DNA of 64,000 nucleotides from Natronococcus pandeyae (GTDB taxonomy: Archaea; Halobacteriota; Halobacteria; Halobacteriales; Natrialbaceae): NCBI RefSeq assembly GCF_008122205.1, contig NZ_PHNJ01000012.1:88939-152938 (forward strand), in the 5' to 3' direction. Every line of letters begins with the position of its first letter. Position 1 is the stretch's first letter. Positions 18,747-27,660 of the stretch are shown in pieces. A program made the position numbers and the translations under genes. The notes beneath the pieces are model-generated. The model made no database searches and was not told the origin of the DNA. It was given only the letters and a program-made list of their open reading frames with translations.

Positions 18747-18916
18747 TAGCCGGTCGCCGATTCGCACGATCGTCTCCGTTCTCGGGCGCCGCATTTCGAC
18801 CACGAGCGCCTCGCCCTGCGAGCGAGGTAGGAACCGATTACCCCGATCGGGTAACTGGTTCACCAGTGGGACTACCCACGTAACTTATACGTTAGAAAAC
18901 GATGAACGAGAGTAGC

Positions 18917-19606
18917 ATGAATCGACGACAGTTCGTTGCCACGGCCGCGGCCGGCTGCGTCGGCGTCTCGGCCGGCTGTCTCAACGGGCTCATCGACGAC
19001 GTGACGACCTTCTCGGCGTCGCCGGCGGTCGTCGACGAGAGCGCGGCCGACGAGGCCGGCTACACGTACCAGGGGACCGAAGAGACCGTCAGATCCGAAA
19101 CGGTCGCTGGCGAAGACGTCGAGGCGACGAACTACATCACCGAGTACACTCGGACGATCGAAACGCCACTCGGTGTGCTCGGTGGCGACGTCGACGCGGG
19201 CGTGTTCGCCGTCATCACGACGCCGCAGGTCAGCGTCGCCGACGAGGACTTCAACCCGGTCGGCGACATGACCAGCGAGGAGATCGTCGAGTTGATCCAG
19301 GACCAGTACGACGAACTCGAGGTCGGGGACTCCATCGATGGGCGCGCGGTCGAGGCGCTCGACGGAACGACCGTCTCGCTCGACTCCTACGAGGGGGAGG
19401 CGGCCTTTCAGGGCCAGCAGGAAGTCGACGTCTTCCTCGACATCGCCACGCCCGACCACGGCGGTGACCACTTCGTGATCGTCGGCGTCTATCCGGACGA
19501 CGGAAATCTCCCGAGCGACTCCGAGCGCGACCGGGTCGACGTGATAATCCGGGGACTCGAGCACGGCGACGACGTGGACGCGGAAATCGTCGAGGACGAC
19601 GGGTAG
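18917..19606 (+). CDS. DUF6517 family lipoprotein
   Basis: 229 residues if started at the ATG at 18917; an in-frame ATG at 18902 adds five residues. The TATA-like TTATAC at 18885-18890 is about 28 bases before 18917, favouring the second ATG. The N-terminus is a Tat lipoprotein signal (NRRQFVATAAAG, then the lipobox VSAGC). The remaining domain is the haloarchaeal DUF6517 type, with the conserved TNYITEYTRTIE and FAVITTPQVSVAD region. Surface-anchored, function unknown. Confidence 0.8.
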   Translation: MNRRQFVATAAAGCVGVSAGCLNGLIDDVTTFSASPAVVDESAADEAGYTYQGTEETVRSETVAGEDVEATNYITEYTRTIETPLGVLGGDVDAGVFAVITTPQVSVADEDFNPVGDMTSEEIVELIQDQYDELEVGDSIDGRAVEALDGTTVSLDSYEGEAAFQGQQEVDVFLDIATPDHGGDHFVIVGVYPDDGNLPSDSERDRVDVIIRGLEHGDDVDAEIVEDDG

Positions 19607-20192
19607 CTGGCGAGAGAGGTCGAGAAAACCGCGGATCGGTACCGCCCGGGTGCAGTTCGATCGGAGACCGTGTTTTGGAACGGACTCTGTGTCATCAAAC
19701 AAATATACTCAGCTTTGGCTGAGAAAATTATTTCCGCTGGCGAGAGAACAAGGGACCGACCGGGGATCCATCGACAGTCACAAACACCGATCAGCCAACT
19801 CCCCGGTCGTACCCTACTAACTGTGACGTGAGAGGACTGCTGAATATCTTCTGGCTCGAGAGTATTATCAGTAGAAGTAGCACGGTTTCGTTATTCAGAA
19901 TCCCGTCTGAAACTCGCGTTGCGTGCAGGTCAAGTGGGTAACGGAACGACCGTCGGTTTCTCCGATAACTGTCAAAAGCCGCGTGCTGAATACAGAGGAT
20001 GGGTGCAGCACGGCAACCTATTAACGTAATGCTCCGTTTTGTCGCTAAATCATATCCGATACCCCATGCGTGATCTGTACTGAACGCTCACTCCACCTGT
20101 GCAAATCGAGTCTCAGCCCATGCAACATTCGCGCCTTACGCTCAGACCTCTCTCAAATAGCGATGGCGGTGATAGAGTCGTATTGGGTCGAC
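19607..20192. other. Noncoding region with degenerate repeat sequences
   Basis: 586 bases, lower in GC than the flanks, with no credible gene. It holds a perfect 6-bp stem (CTCAGC, TTTG, GCTGAG at 19708-19723), followed by an A/T stretch. It also holds GCGTGCTGAATACAGAG at 19981-19997 and a segment at 20102-20159 related to sequence beyond the other side of the next gene pair (about 22000-22060). Probably remnants of an insertion event. Confidence 0.45.
19708..19723. terminator. Possible hairpin terminator
   Basis: Inverted repeat CTCAGC-TTTG-GCTGAG followed by AAAATTATT, about 100 bases after the DUF6517 gene. It could end that transcript, but archaeal termination is usually driven by T-tracts and no strong one is present on this strand. 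Confidence 0.3.
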
Positions 20193-20612
20193 TTACCGGA
20201 CAACTGTGACCGGCACGGGCGACCGGCGAAAGAGTTTCTGAGCGACGTTACCGACAAACAGCCGTTCCGCGACGGTACCGCCGTGACTCCCAATTACCAC
20301 CGTATCGTAGTCCCCAGCTTCCCGGAGGATCGCCCGCACCGGGTGGCCGAGTTGGAATTCAGTATCGATCTCAGCATCGTGTTCCGCGGCGATCTCGTGG
20401 GCACGATCGAATACGTCTTGGGCGTGTTCTTGGGCCGCTTCCTCAAGATCGTCGGCGAGGGCGAGCGCTGACGCCCCACCCCACATCGACGACGGCTCAC
20501 CGACGACGTGCAGAACGGTTATTTTGGCGCCGGGGTGTGCTTCGAGAGCATATTCGAGGGCGTGTGCTGCCATCTCAGAATCGTCCATCGGGACGAGGAT
20601 GCGGGAAAGCAT
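20193..20612 (-). CDS. Universal stress protein (UspA family)
   Basis: 139 residues from the ATG at 20610-20612. It shows the Usp fold start RILVPMDDSEMAAHALEYAL and the ATP-binding signature near the C-terminus, VVIGSHGGTVAERLFVGNVA, ending PVPVTVVR (G2xG9G(S/T) pattern). It lies 82 bases downstream of the phosphate permease on the same strand. Usp genes are often placed after transporters in haloarchaea, where the protein may bind nucleotide and modulate the permease. That link is inference. Confidence 0.9.
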   Translation of the reverse strand: MLSRILVPMDDSEMAAHALEYALEAHPGAKITVLHVVGEPSSMWGGASALALADDLEEAAQEHAQDVFDRAHEIAAEHDAEIDTEFQLGHPVRAILREAGDYDTVVIGSHGGTVAERLFVGNVAQKLFRRSPVPVTVVR

Positions 20613-20694
20613 ACCGTACTGTACAACGAGTCCACGAATAAACGGGAAGGGAAAGTACGCCATCGTCCGGTATCAACTGAACAGTCTCGTTGTG

Positions 20695-21861
20695 TTACGC
20701 GACGCCCGGGATTACGACGAAAAACGCGTATGCGAGGAGCGTCGACATCGCTGGACCGATAATCCACATTGAGACGTACTTGATGATGGCTCTTGGATTA
20801 AACAGATCGTCCGCGTTCAGGACTTCTTCGGATTCTTCTTCACCGATCTTCGTCACTGGGGCGTCGGGCTCCGCTTTCAGGGCACCCGTCGTAATCTCCG
20901 TGTCGGTCTCGCCTTGAATCGCTTCGCGGGCGGTGATAGGACGGGTTGCACGACCCCAGCCGAGCCCGACGATAGTCATCACTGACGCCATCACGAGGCT
21001 GATCGGGATGCCGATCCACGAGAGGGCGGTCGTGATCGTCGCCGCAGTGGTCATGACCACGAGGGCCGCAAGAAGTGGGATATCGCTGAGTTCGCTTCCG
21101 ACGGACTCCATCGTGCGGCGGGCAATCGTGAACCCACCGAGTCCGATTGCTACCGTTGCGATCAGGATTGCGGGGTTTGCCTCGAGTGTCCCGCTGCTAA
21201 CCAGCGGTGCGACCGCGTTTGGAACATTACTCGCGCCGGCACTAAAGGCCATATAACACCCGATAATGAGAACGACGACTGTCCCGACGAGTTCCCCATA
21301 GGTGGAGTTCGGGCCGAGTGCTGGCCTCGGAAGCGAACTACTGCGATCGAGCGTGATCAGGGGCCCCTCGGATGCTTTGATCTGGACCCGCCGGTTGAGT
21401 TCGGGATAAATATACCGACCAACCATTGCCCCAACCCAGAACCCAAGGACCGGCGTGACGACCCACCACGAGACGATCCAGCCGATCGTCTCGAAGTTTG
21501 CTGTCCCAGTTGCGAGTCCGAGTCCGACGATCGCACCGACGGTCGTCATTGACGTCGGGACAGGGACACCGAAAACGTTAGCGATCAGGATTCCCAGACC
21601 GATAAAGAAGAGCACGGCGACTCCCGCTGCGATCGAAATTTCGATCGTAATAATGTCGCCTGCGAGCGTGTCCATCACGTTCCGTCCGACGGTCCAGCCG
21701 CCGAGAAAGACGAAGAACGTCATTAGGCCGGCGGCAGCCACTTTACTGAGGAGTCCGGCACCTACTGCCGGGCCCCACGCAATCCCGGTTGACGAGCCGC
21801 CGATGTTGAAGCCGACGAAAATAGAGGCGACAATTCCGACCAGTAGAATAGTTTCAACCAT
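20695..21861 (-). CDS. PiT-type inorganic phosphate (or related anion) permease
   Basis: 388 residues from the ATG at 21859-21861. About ten membrane helices; both PiT signature repeats are present: FNIGGSSTGIAWGPAVGAG near the N-terminus (GxNDx-like) and SAGASNVPNAVAPLVSSG near residue 215, followed by a GxxxPxS-type segment. A hydrophilic loop lies near residues 330-360. The family moves phosphate with Na+ or H+. The first signature has FNIGGSSTG rather than the more usual FNDANA, so the transported anion is not certain. Paired with a downstream UspA. Confidence 0.82.
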   Translation of the reverse strand: MVETILLVGIVASIFVGFNIGGSSTGIAWGPAVGAGLLSKVAAAGLMTFFVFLGGWTVGRNVMDTLAGDIITIEISIAAGVAVLFFIGLGILIANVFGVPVPTSMTTVGAIVGLGLATGTANFETIGWIVSWWVVTPVLGFWVGAMVGRYIYPELNRRVQIKASEGPLITLDRSSSLPRPALGPNSTYGELVGTVVVLIIGCYMAFSAGASNVPNAVAPLVSSGTLEANPAILIATVAIGLGGFTIARRTMESVGSELSDIPLLAALVVMTTAATITTALSWIGIPISLVMASVMTIVGLGWGRATRPITAREAIQGETDTEITTGALKAEPDAPVTKIGEEESEEVLNADDLFNPRAIIKYVSMWIIGPAMSTLLAYAFFVVIPGVA

Positions 21862-22299
21862 CAGTAAATAATATGAGTGAGATCGTAAAAGGATTATTGC
21901 ATCCAACCATTGTGTTCAGTCCGGTCCTTTTGATAGCTAGTGGGGCTAGATTGCCGCTTCAGTAACTACCCTACCTGCACTGAGCAATCTCCATCGTCGC
22001 AAATCAACCAGAATCTTGTGCGACATTCGCGCTGTGTATTCAGCACGCCTCTCTCAACATCTCTATTAGCTGATGGAAGTAATCGCGTTAGGTTCGCATC
22101 TGCACGTAACGACTCGACCGATTCAGATGCACAGCTCAGACTGAATAACAACAGTGTATTACCAACTACTGCTATCGATTCGTTTCCGCTCGATCCACGG
22201 CCGACAGTCCAATCGGCGGGGACACCGGTTCCATCAGGAGAGTATCACTCGGCGCAGTCGGTCTCCGAGAAAAACCGCAGTGCGCTCCGGGTGATCGAA
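21862..22299. other. Noncoding region with degenerate repeat sequence
   Basis: 438 bases without a supported gene. The stretch at 22000-22060 shares blocks (CAAATC, GACATTCGCGC, CCTCTCTCAA) in the same order with 20102-20159. CTGTGTATTCAGCACGC at 22032-22048 is the near reverse complement of 19981-19997. These bracket the permease/Usp pair. The remainder shows nothing recognisable. Confidence 0.45.
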
Positions 22300-23328
22300 C
22301 TACAAACCGAGCGCGCCGACGATCGAGAGACCGCTCGCGAGCGCGCCGAGCAGGTAGCCGCCGATCGCGCCACCGTTGAGCAGCGGCAGTCCCGCGTGCG
22401 GACGCCCCTTGAGCACCATATGCATGAGGACGAGCAGGCCGGCGAGCGTTCCCAGGATGGCACCGAGGGCAGGGACGTTCAGGACGATTCCGGGCACCTC
22501 GAGCGTTCCGGCGTCGACGAAGTACGCCGCGCTCGCGACGAGGATGGTCGGGATGACGGCGTCGCCGAGTCCGATGAAGAGCGCGTCGCGGGAGGTATCG
22601 ACTTCCTCGTCGTCGCTCGGTTCCGAACCGCTCGTGACGTCCTCGTCGGAGAGACTCGAGCCACCGTCGGTCTCCTCGGCGGCCTCACCGGTTTCGTCTT
22701 CGAGAACGTCGTCCGTGCTCCCGGCGGCGAGATAGGAGTAGGAAAGCGTCGTCGGAATCACGAGGACGACGGGGATCTTGAGGTCCATTACGCCCTCGGC
22801 GAGGTCGAGCATGTGCTCGGTTCGGTAGACGCTGATCGCGTCGTAGATGGCGAGGACGGCCAGCAGCAAGATCGCCGGCAGCAGTCCAAAGCTGATCCCG
22901 AACAGGGCCGCGGCGCCCGCCCCCATCAGGACCCCGGTAAGATCGATCACGTACCACTCGGGGTAGAACAGCAGCGCCGCGCCGACGCCGAGTGCGGCGA
23001 GGACGGCGAGCACGTTGGCCGACCCGGCTGTGACGACCGGCGGGACGAACTCGGTGAAGACGAACCAGGCGAGCATCACGCTCACGCCGATGATCATCGC
23101 CCTGATGAGCCACTCGAGGTCGTACCGGAAGGTCGCGAGCATGAAGCCGGTCGCGACGAGGATGATTCCGAAGTAGACGAGACTGTTGGTCGGGTTTTCA
23201 GGGTCGTCGACGGCCTGCCGTTCCGAGTCGTGGAACGGTTCGATCAGTGCCAGCGCGCCGAGCTGGACACCGAGAAACAGCAGGACCGTCACGCCGACGG
23301 CCACGTAGACCCGGCTCCGATGGTTCAT
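22300..23328 (-). CDS. Presenilin/signal-peptide-peptidase-like membrane protease (A22)
   Basis: 342 residues, about nine membrane helices. The three hallmarks of intramembrane aspartyl proteases are present: the YD motif in LAIYDAISVY (about 168-177), the GxGD motif in FIGLGDAVIPT (about 255-265) and a PAL-like box (HAGLPLLNGG, about 315). A very acidic loop of about 50 residues lies between the two catalytic aspartates. Archaeal members cleave membrane-spanning substrates that are mostly unknown. Downstream of gar1 by 99 bases on the same strand. Confidence 0.88.
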   Translation of the reverse strand: MNHRSRVYVAVGVTVLLFLGVQLGALALIEPFHDSERQAVDDPENPTNSLVYFGIILVATGFMLATFRYDLEWLIRAMIIGVSVMLAWFVFTEFVPPVVTAGSANVLAVLAALGVGAALLFYPEWYVIDLTGVLMGAGAAALFGISFGLLPAILLLAVLAIYDAISVYRTEHMLDLAEGVMDLKIPVVLVIPTTLSYSYLAAGSTDDVLEDETGEAAEETDGGSSLSDEDVTSGSEPSDDEEVDTSRDALFIGLGDAVIPTILVASAAYFVDAGTLEVPGIVLNVPALGAILGTLAGLLVLMHMVLKGRPHAGLPLLNGGAIGGYLLGALASGLSIVGALGL

Positions 23329-23427
23329 GAACCGGCGTTTGCACCCGCTCCTCTTGGGGTTTTTCGTTGGTCCGCTGCCGGCCAGTCGTTCGCTGGTCCG
23401 CGGGCGACTCGGCCAGTTGCCGTCGGC

Positions 23428-23673
23428 TCACCGCGAGTACAGCGTCGAACTGACCAGCGACGGCAGGTGGACGCCGTCGTCCGGCGTCACCGCCAGGTAG
23501 GGACGGTCGACGGGACCGAAGACGTCGACGACGCGGCCGACGGTCTCGAGCGAGTCGTCGAGCACCATCGTCCCGATCTCGTCCTGGAGCGTCTCCTCGT
23601 CGACGTCCGCATCCGTTCGCAGGATCGCCAACCCCTGCGCGGTGCGAACGACCTGCCCGACGCGACGCATCAT
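23428..23673 (-). CDS. gar1: H/ACA ribonucleoprotein protein Gar1
   Basis: 81 residues, start overlapping the stop of srp19 by 4 bases. The small beta-barrel of Gar1 is visible: [36 protein letters not shown] and RPYLAVTP. Gar1 binds Cbf5 in the H/ACA complex that guides rRNA pseudouridylation. The overlap with srp19 means one transcript for two RNA-binding proteins. Confidence 0.88.
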   Translation of the reverse strand: MMRRVGQVVRTAQGLAILRTDADVDEETLQDEIGTMVLDDSLETVGRVVDVFGPVDRPYLAVTPDDGVHLPSLVSSTLYSR

Positions 23674-23951
23674 TCGCGCATCGCGGCGACGTAGGCCGCG
23701 ACGGCCTGGACGAGGTCGTTCTTCGTCGAGTCGTCGGCACCCCGAACGACGACCCGGCCGCGGTCGGCCCAGTGCTCCCGCGAGTAGGACTTGTCCCGCT
23801 CGATCGTGGCGTCGTACCCGATCTGCTGGACGGCTTTCGCGATCTCGTCGACCGTCGGCTCCTCGACCGCCAGGTCCTCGGCGACCCGTCGCCCCTCGGC
23901 CCGGGAGAGGTCCGTATCGAGATAGGCGGGCCAGATGACGTTCTCGACCAT
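23670..23951 (-). CDS. srp19: Signal recognition particle protein SRP19
   Basis: 93 residues with the SRP19 pattern: [19 protein letters not shown], then [20 protein letters not shown], then [10 protein letters not shown] and GRVVVRG. The protein binds 7S RNA and primes SRP54 binding for membrane targeting. First gene of the srp19-gar1 pair. A 15-base palindrome (CACTTTT-C-AAAAGTG, 23981-23995) lies 30 bases upstream of the start, at the promoter position. Confidence 0.93.
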   Translation of the reverse strand: MVENVIWPAYLDTDLSRAEGRRVAEDLAVEEPTVDEIAKAVQQIGYDATIERDKSYSREHWADRGRVVVRGADDSTKNDLVQAVAAYVAAMRE

Positions 23952-24036
23952 ACCCTCATTTCGGCAGGCCTACGGGTAAACACTTTTCAAAAGTGGTCGG
24001 TTCCGCGCTCGAGTTTCGTCGGCGCTCGAGGGCGCG

Positions 24037-25149
24037 TTATCGGCGGTGAGTCAGTCCCGCCAGCAGGGCGAGTAGCGCCGCGACGGCTGCCGGAACCCCG
24101 AAGCCTGGGATCGTGTCGTCGTCGGCAGCTTCGTCGTCGGTGTCCGCGTCGTCGGCAGCGTCGTCGTCGCTCGCATCGTCGTCGGCGTCGTCGCTACCTG
24201 CCTCGAGTTCGGCCTCAGCCTCGGCATACGCGTCGGGATGGATCTCCTGGACGATCTCCTCGATCGCGAGCACGACGAGCGGTCCGGGCTGGTTGAACTG
24301 CTGGGCGTCAACTTCGACGAACTGCTCGTTCTGGTAGGCGGTCGTCCCCATCACGGATTCGCTGACCGGCGGCTCCTCGGCGGAGTCCTCGTAGATGATC
24401 CACTCGGGGTCCTCTTCGATGATATCCTCTTCGCTAATCTCCTGCCAGCCTTCGATTCCGACTTCCGCACCGAGGTTCTCGACGCCGGCAGTCGTCATGA
24501 GCTCGTGCTGGAAAGTGTCGTCGCCGGCGGTAAAGCTCCCAATCATTGCGTAGTACGCGAGCGGGTGCTCCTCGTCCGCGGTCGCTTCCTCGATGATCTC
24601 GAGGCGTTCGTCCATCCACTCGACGGATTCGGCGGCGCCCTCACACTCGCCGACGAGCTCGCCGGTTGTCCGCACGTTCTCGGCAACGTCGTCGAGGGAC
24701 TCCTCGATCGGGAAGACGTAGACGGTTAGCCCCGCGTCGCGGAGCTGGTCGACCACGTCGTCGTTCGCGAGGTGGCTCGCCGCGAGAACGACGTCGGGAT
24801 CGCGGTCGATGACTTCCTCGGCAACCGGACTGCCCATATCGTCGCTAATATCGAGTTCCTCGTCGGCCTCGAGGTAGGCGGTGTACTCGTTGACCGGCAT
24901 GCCGTCGACCTTCTCTTCGGCGCCGATCTCGAACAGTATCTGGGCGTCGCTCGGTTGTAAGGCGACGACCGAGTCGGGTTCTTCCTCTATCGTCACCTGC
25001 TCGCCGGTCGCGTCCTCACCCTCGAAGGGAAACTCGCAGGTCGGTTCCTCCTGTGCAACGTTCGCTGCGTGTCCTCCCGCGGCGACGGCCGGCGTAAACG
25101 CGGCGAGGACGGTCAGTACGGCGACGAAAACGATTAGTGCGCTTCGCAT
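24037..25149 (-). CDS. btuF: PGF-CTERM-anchored ABC substrate-binding protein, BtuF-like
   Basis: 370 residues. Sec signal ([20 protein letters not shown]), then a class III periplasmic-binding domain (about 50-310) of the cobalamin/iron-siderophore type: [21 protein letters not shown] opening, [10 protein letters not shown] and PEWIIYED. An Asp-rich spacer of about 40 residues leads to the PGF-CTERM anchor [19 protein letters not shown] and a basic tail, so the protein is processed by archaeosortase and tied to the outer membrane face. Divergent from btuC and btuD, which start 60 bases away. Cobalamin is the likely ligand by analogy with the haloarchaeal Btu systems; a siderophore or haem is the alternative. 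Confidence 0.85.
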   Translation of the reverse strand: MRSALIVFVAVLTVLAAFTPAVAAGGHAANVAQEEPTCEFPFEGEDATGEQVTIEEEPDSVVALQPSDAQILFEIGAEEKVDGMPVNEYTAYLEADEELDISDDMGSPVAEEVIDRDPDVVLAASHLANDDVVDQLRDAGLTVYVFPIEESLDDVAENVRTTGELVGECEGAAESVEWMDERLEIIEEATADEEHPLAYYAMIGSFTAGDDTFQHELMTTAGVENLGAEVGIEGWQEISEEDIIEEDPEWIIYEDSAEEPPVSESVMGTTAYQNEQFVEVDAQQFNQPGPLVVLAIEEIVQEIHPDAYAEAEAELEAGSDDADDDASDDDAADDADTDDEAADDDTIPGFGVPAAVAALLALLAGLTHRR

Positions 25150-25208
25150 TACCGAACAGTGGACCCCACTCCAACAAATATTTGCCTACTGCAAGCGAGC
25201 TTTCAGCC

Positions 25209-26231
25209 GTGTCTAATCGGGGTCGTATCGTCTCGTGGTCGCTCGGGCTTTCGGTACTGCTCGTCGCCGTCGTCGTCGCGAGCGCGGCGCTCGGGCCGGT
25301 TCGGATCGACCCGGTGACCGTCTCGAAGGCGATGGCCAACCTCGCCGGGGCCGGGACGTACGACGTGCCGGCGACCCACCAGACGATCGTCGCGGACGTC
25401 CGACTCCCCAGAATTCTGTTGGCGGCGACCGTCGGCTTCGCGCTCGCGGCCGCCGGAACGGTCATGCAGGGCTTCTTCCGAAATCCGCTCGCCGATCCCT
25501 CGATCATCGGCGTCTCGTCGGGGGCGGCCGTCGGCGCCGTCGCCGCGATCGCCTTTCCGGCGCTGGTGCCGATCGGGAGCATCCACCTGCCCGCGTTCGT
25601 CGGCGCGATCGCGACCGCGTTTCTGGTCTACGCCATCGCGACCGAGGGCGGTCGAACGCCGGTCGCAACGCTGTTACTCGCCGGCGTCGCCGTCCAGGCG
25701 TTTCTCGGCGCGGTGATCTCCTACATGCTGGTCCACAGCGGCGAGAGCCTCCGGGAAGCCGTCGTCTGGATGATGGGCCACCTCCACCGGAGCAACTGGG
25801 CCGACGTCGGCTTCGCGCTGCCGGTGACGCTCGTCGGCGTCCTCGTGCTCGGTGCGTACACCCGCGAGATGAACGTCCTCCTGCTCGGCGAGGAGGACGC
25901 CCAGCACCTCGGCGTGAACGTCGAACGGACCAAACTGCTGTTGCTCGCGATCGCGAGCATCGTCACCGCCGCCGGGGTTGCCGTCGCCGGAATCATCGGC
26001 TTCGTTGGCCTCGTCGTCCCCCACATGATGCGGCTGATCGTCGGCCCGGATCACCGCATCTTGCTGCCGACCAGCGCGCTCGCGGGCGCCTCGTTTCTCG
26101 TCGTCGCGGACACCGTCGCTCGAGTCGGCGCGTTCGGCATTCCGATCGTCCCCGTCGGCATCGTCACCGCGTTCGTCGGCGCACCGTTTTTCCTCTATCT
26201 GCTCACGAGTCGGGAGGTCCACGCCCTATGA
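25209..26231 (+). CDS. btuC: BtuC/FecCD-type ABC permease
   Basis: 340 residues from the GTG at 25209; the frame extends upstream into the divergent btuF start, which would be unlikely. About ten membrane helices with the FecCD signatures [54 protein letters not shown] (ATPase-contacting loop) and [17 protein letters not shown]. The stop overlaps the start of the ATPase gene (ATGA). Works with the divergent BtuF-like binder and the downstream ATPase. Confidence 0.9.
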   Translation: MSNRGRIVSWSLGLSVLLVAVVVASAALGPVRIDPVTVSKAMANLAGAGTYDVPATHQTIVADVRLPRILLAATVGFALAAAGTVMQGFFRNPLADPSIIGVSSGAAVGAVAAIAFPALVPIGSIHLPAFVGAIATAFLVYAIATEGGRTPVATLLLAGVAVQAFLGAVISYMLVHSGESLREAVVWMMGHLHRSNWADVGFALPVTLVGVLVLGAYTREMNVLLLGEEDAQHLGVNVERTKLLLLAIASIVTAAGVAVAGIIGFVGLVVPHMMRLIVGPDHRILLPTSALAGASFLVVADTVARVGAFGIPIVPVGIVTAFVGAPFFLYLLTSREVHAL

Positions 26232-27586
26232 CCGGTGACCGAACGGAATCGCCTGCGGCGAACGGGGCACGGATCGAAATCAGTGACCTCGCAGTGTCGC
26301 TCGGAGGGGTAGAGATCCTCGAGAACGTCTCCGTGACGGCCGAACCGGGAGAGTTCGTCGGCCTGGTCGGGCCGAACGGCGCCGGCAAGACGACCCTCCT
26401 GCGGGCGATCAGCGGCGCGGTCTCGCCGACCCGAGGAACCGTCACGATAGACGGTACGGACCTCCACGACCGCTCCTCGAAGGCGGCAAGCCGGCTGGTC
26501 GCGGTCGTCCCGCAGGATACGACCCTCTCCTTTTCGTTCGACGTCCGGACCGTCGTCGAGATGGGACGGTATCCCCACCGATCGCGCTTCTCACCACCGA
26601 CCGAGGACGATCGAACGCACGTCGAGCGCGCACTCGAGCGGACCCGAACCGCCGAGTTCGCGGACCGACCGATCGACGAGGTCAGCGGCGGGGAACGCCA
26701 GCGTGTCGTCCTCGCCCGTGCGATCGCACAGGACACCCCCGTCCTGTTGCTGGACGAACCGACGGCCAGCCTCGACGTCAACCACCAGATCGAGACGCTC
26801 GAACTCGTTCGCGACCTCGTCGAGGACGGCACTACCGTCGTCGCCGCGATTCACGACCTGAACCTCGCCGCGCGGTACTGCGATCGTCTCGTCGCCCTCG
26901 CGGACGGCTCGGTGCTAGAGGCGGGACCACCCGAATCGGTGCTGACGGCGAAGACGCTCGAGTCGGCGTTCGACGTGACCGCGACGGTGATGGAAAACCC
27001 CGCAACGGGGACGCCGGCGGTGACCGCACTTCGCGAGACGGAGAGGGAACCCCTTCCGGAACGAGTCCACGTCGTCGGGAACGGGTCGACCGCCGCGAAC
27101 GTCGTCTCTCGGCTCGTGACCGCCGACATCGAGTGTACGGTCGGTCCCGTCTCGAGCGGTGACGTCGCCGCCGAGGTCGCCCGCCAGCACGGACTCGAGA
27201 CGCTCGAGGTCGAACCGTTCGCAGCGCTTTCAGCCGCGGACCGGTCTTCGGTCCGGCGACACCTCGAGGCGGCGGACGTAACGGTCGCGGCCGATCTCGA
27301 GGTCGGTGCCGGAAATCAGCTCCTCCTCGAGGATCTGGCCGAGACGCCGAGCCTCGTCGTCGTCGACTCTCGCCCCTTCGCCGAGCGAAACCACGCTGGC
27401 GACCGAGCGCGGACGCTGTACGAGCGCTGTCGGCAGTCCGCGAGGATCGCCTCGGTAGGCGGGATTCTCGAGGCCATTGACGAGGTCGACGACGGGTTCG
27501 GATCACCGCTCGAAACGGGTGGCGAGTCGTCGGAGGGGGAACCGGAAGACGTCGAGCCACCGGACGCCGAATCGACGGACGACTGA
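26228..27586 (+). CDS. btuD: BtuD-type ABC ATPase with C-terminal extension
   Basis: 452 residues. The ABC domain (about 15-255) has Walker [13 protein letters not shown]-loop VPQDTTL, signature [15 protein letters not shown], Walker [13 protein letters not shown] and switch IHDLNL. About 190 extra residues follow (about 270-452), with [16 protein letters not shown] and [17 protein letters not shown]. They form a second Rossmann-like domain that reads like a regulatory module, then an acidic tail. Bacterial BtuD is about 250 residues, so the extension is a haloarchaeal feature of unknown role. ATGA overlap with btuC. Confidence 0.88.
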   Translation: MTGDRTESPAANGARIEISDLAVSLGGVEILENVSVTAEPGEFVGLVGPNGAGKTTLLRAISGAVSPTRGTVTIDGTDLHDRSSKAASRLVAVVPQDTTLSFSFDVRTVVEMGRYPHRSRFSPPTEDDRTHVERALERTRTAEFADRPIDEVSGGERQRVVLARAIAQDTPVLLLDEPTASLDVNHQIETLELVRDLVEDGTTVVAAIHDLNLAARYCDRLVALADGSVLEAGPPESVLTAKTLESAFDVTATVMENPATGTPAVTALRETEREPLPERVHVVGNGSTAANVVSRLVTADIECTVGPVSSGDVAAEVARQHGLETLEVEPFAALSAADRSSVRRHLEAADVTVAADLEVGAGNQLLLEDLAETPSLVVVDSRPFAERNHAGDRARTLYERCRQSARIASVGGILEAIDEVDDGFGSPLETGGESSEGEPEDVEPPDAESTDD

Positions 27587-27660
27587 CGGGCGGAGCCTCG
27601 ATCCGGAGCCGCGATCCGGACTGGACGGTTTTTTACCCCCGCGCGCCCGAGTGGCGATCA

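Noticed and set aside
21940..23694. 584-codon plus-strand frame
   Set aside because: Mostly antisense to the presenilin-like gene; the part in the intergenic region has no protein character.
25235..26227. Frame opening upstream of the BtuD ATPase
   Set aside because: Out-of-frame reading of btuC (Arg-rich); the ATPase begins at the ATG at 26228 that overlaps the btuC stop.
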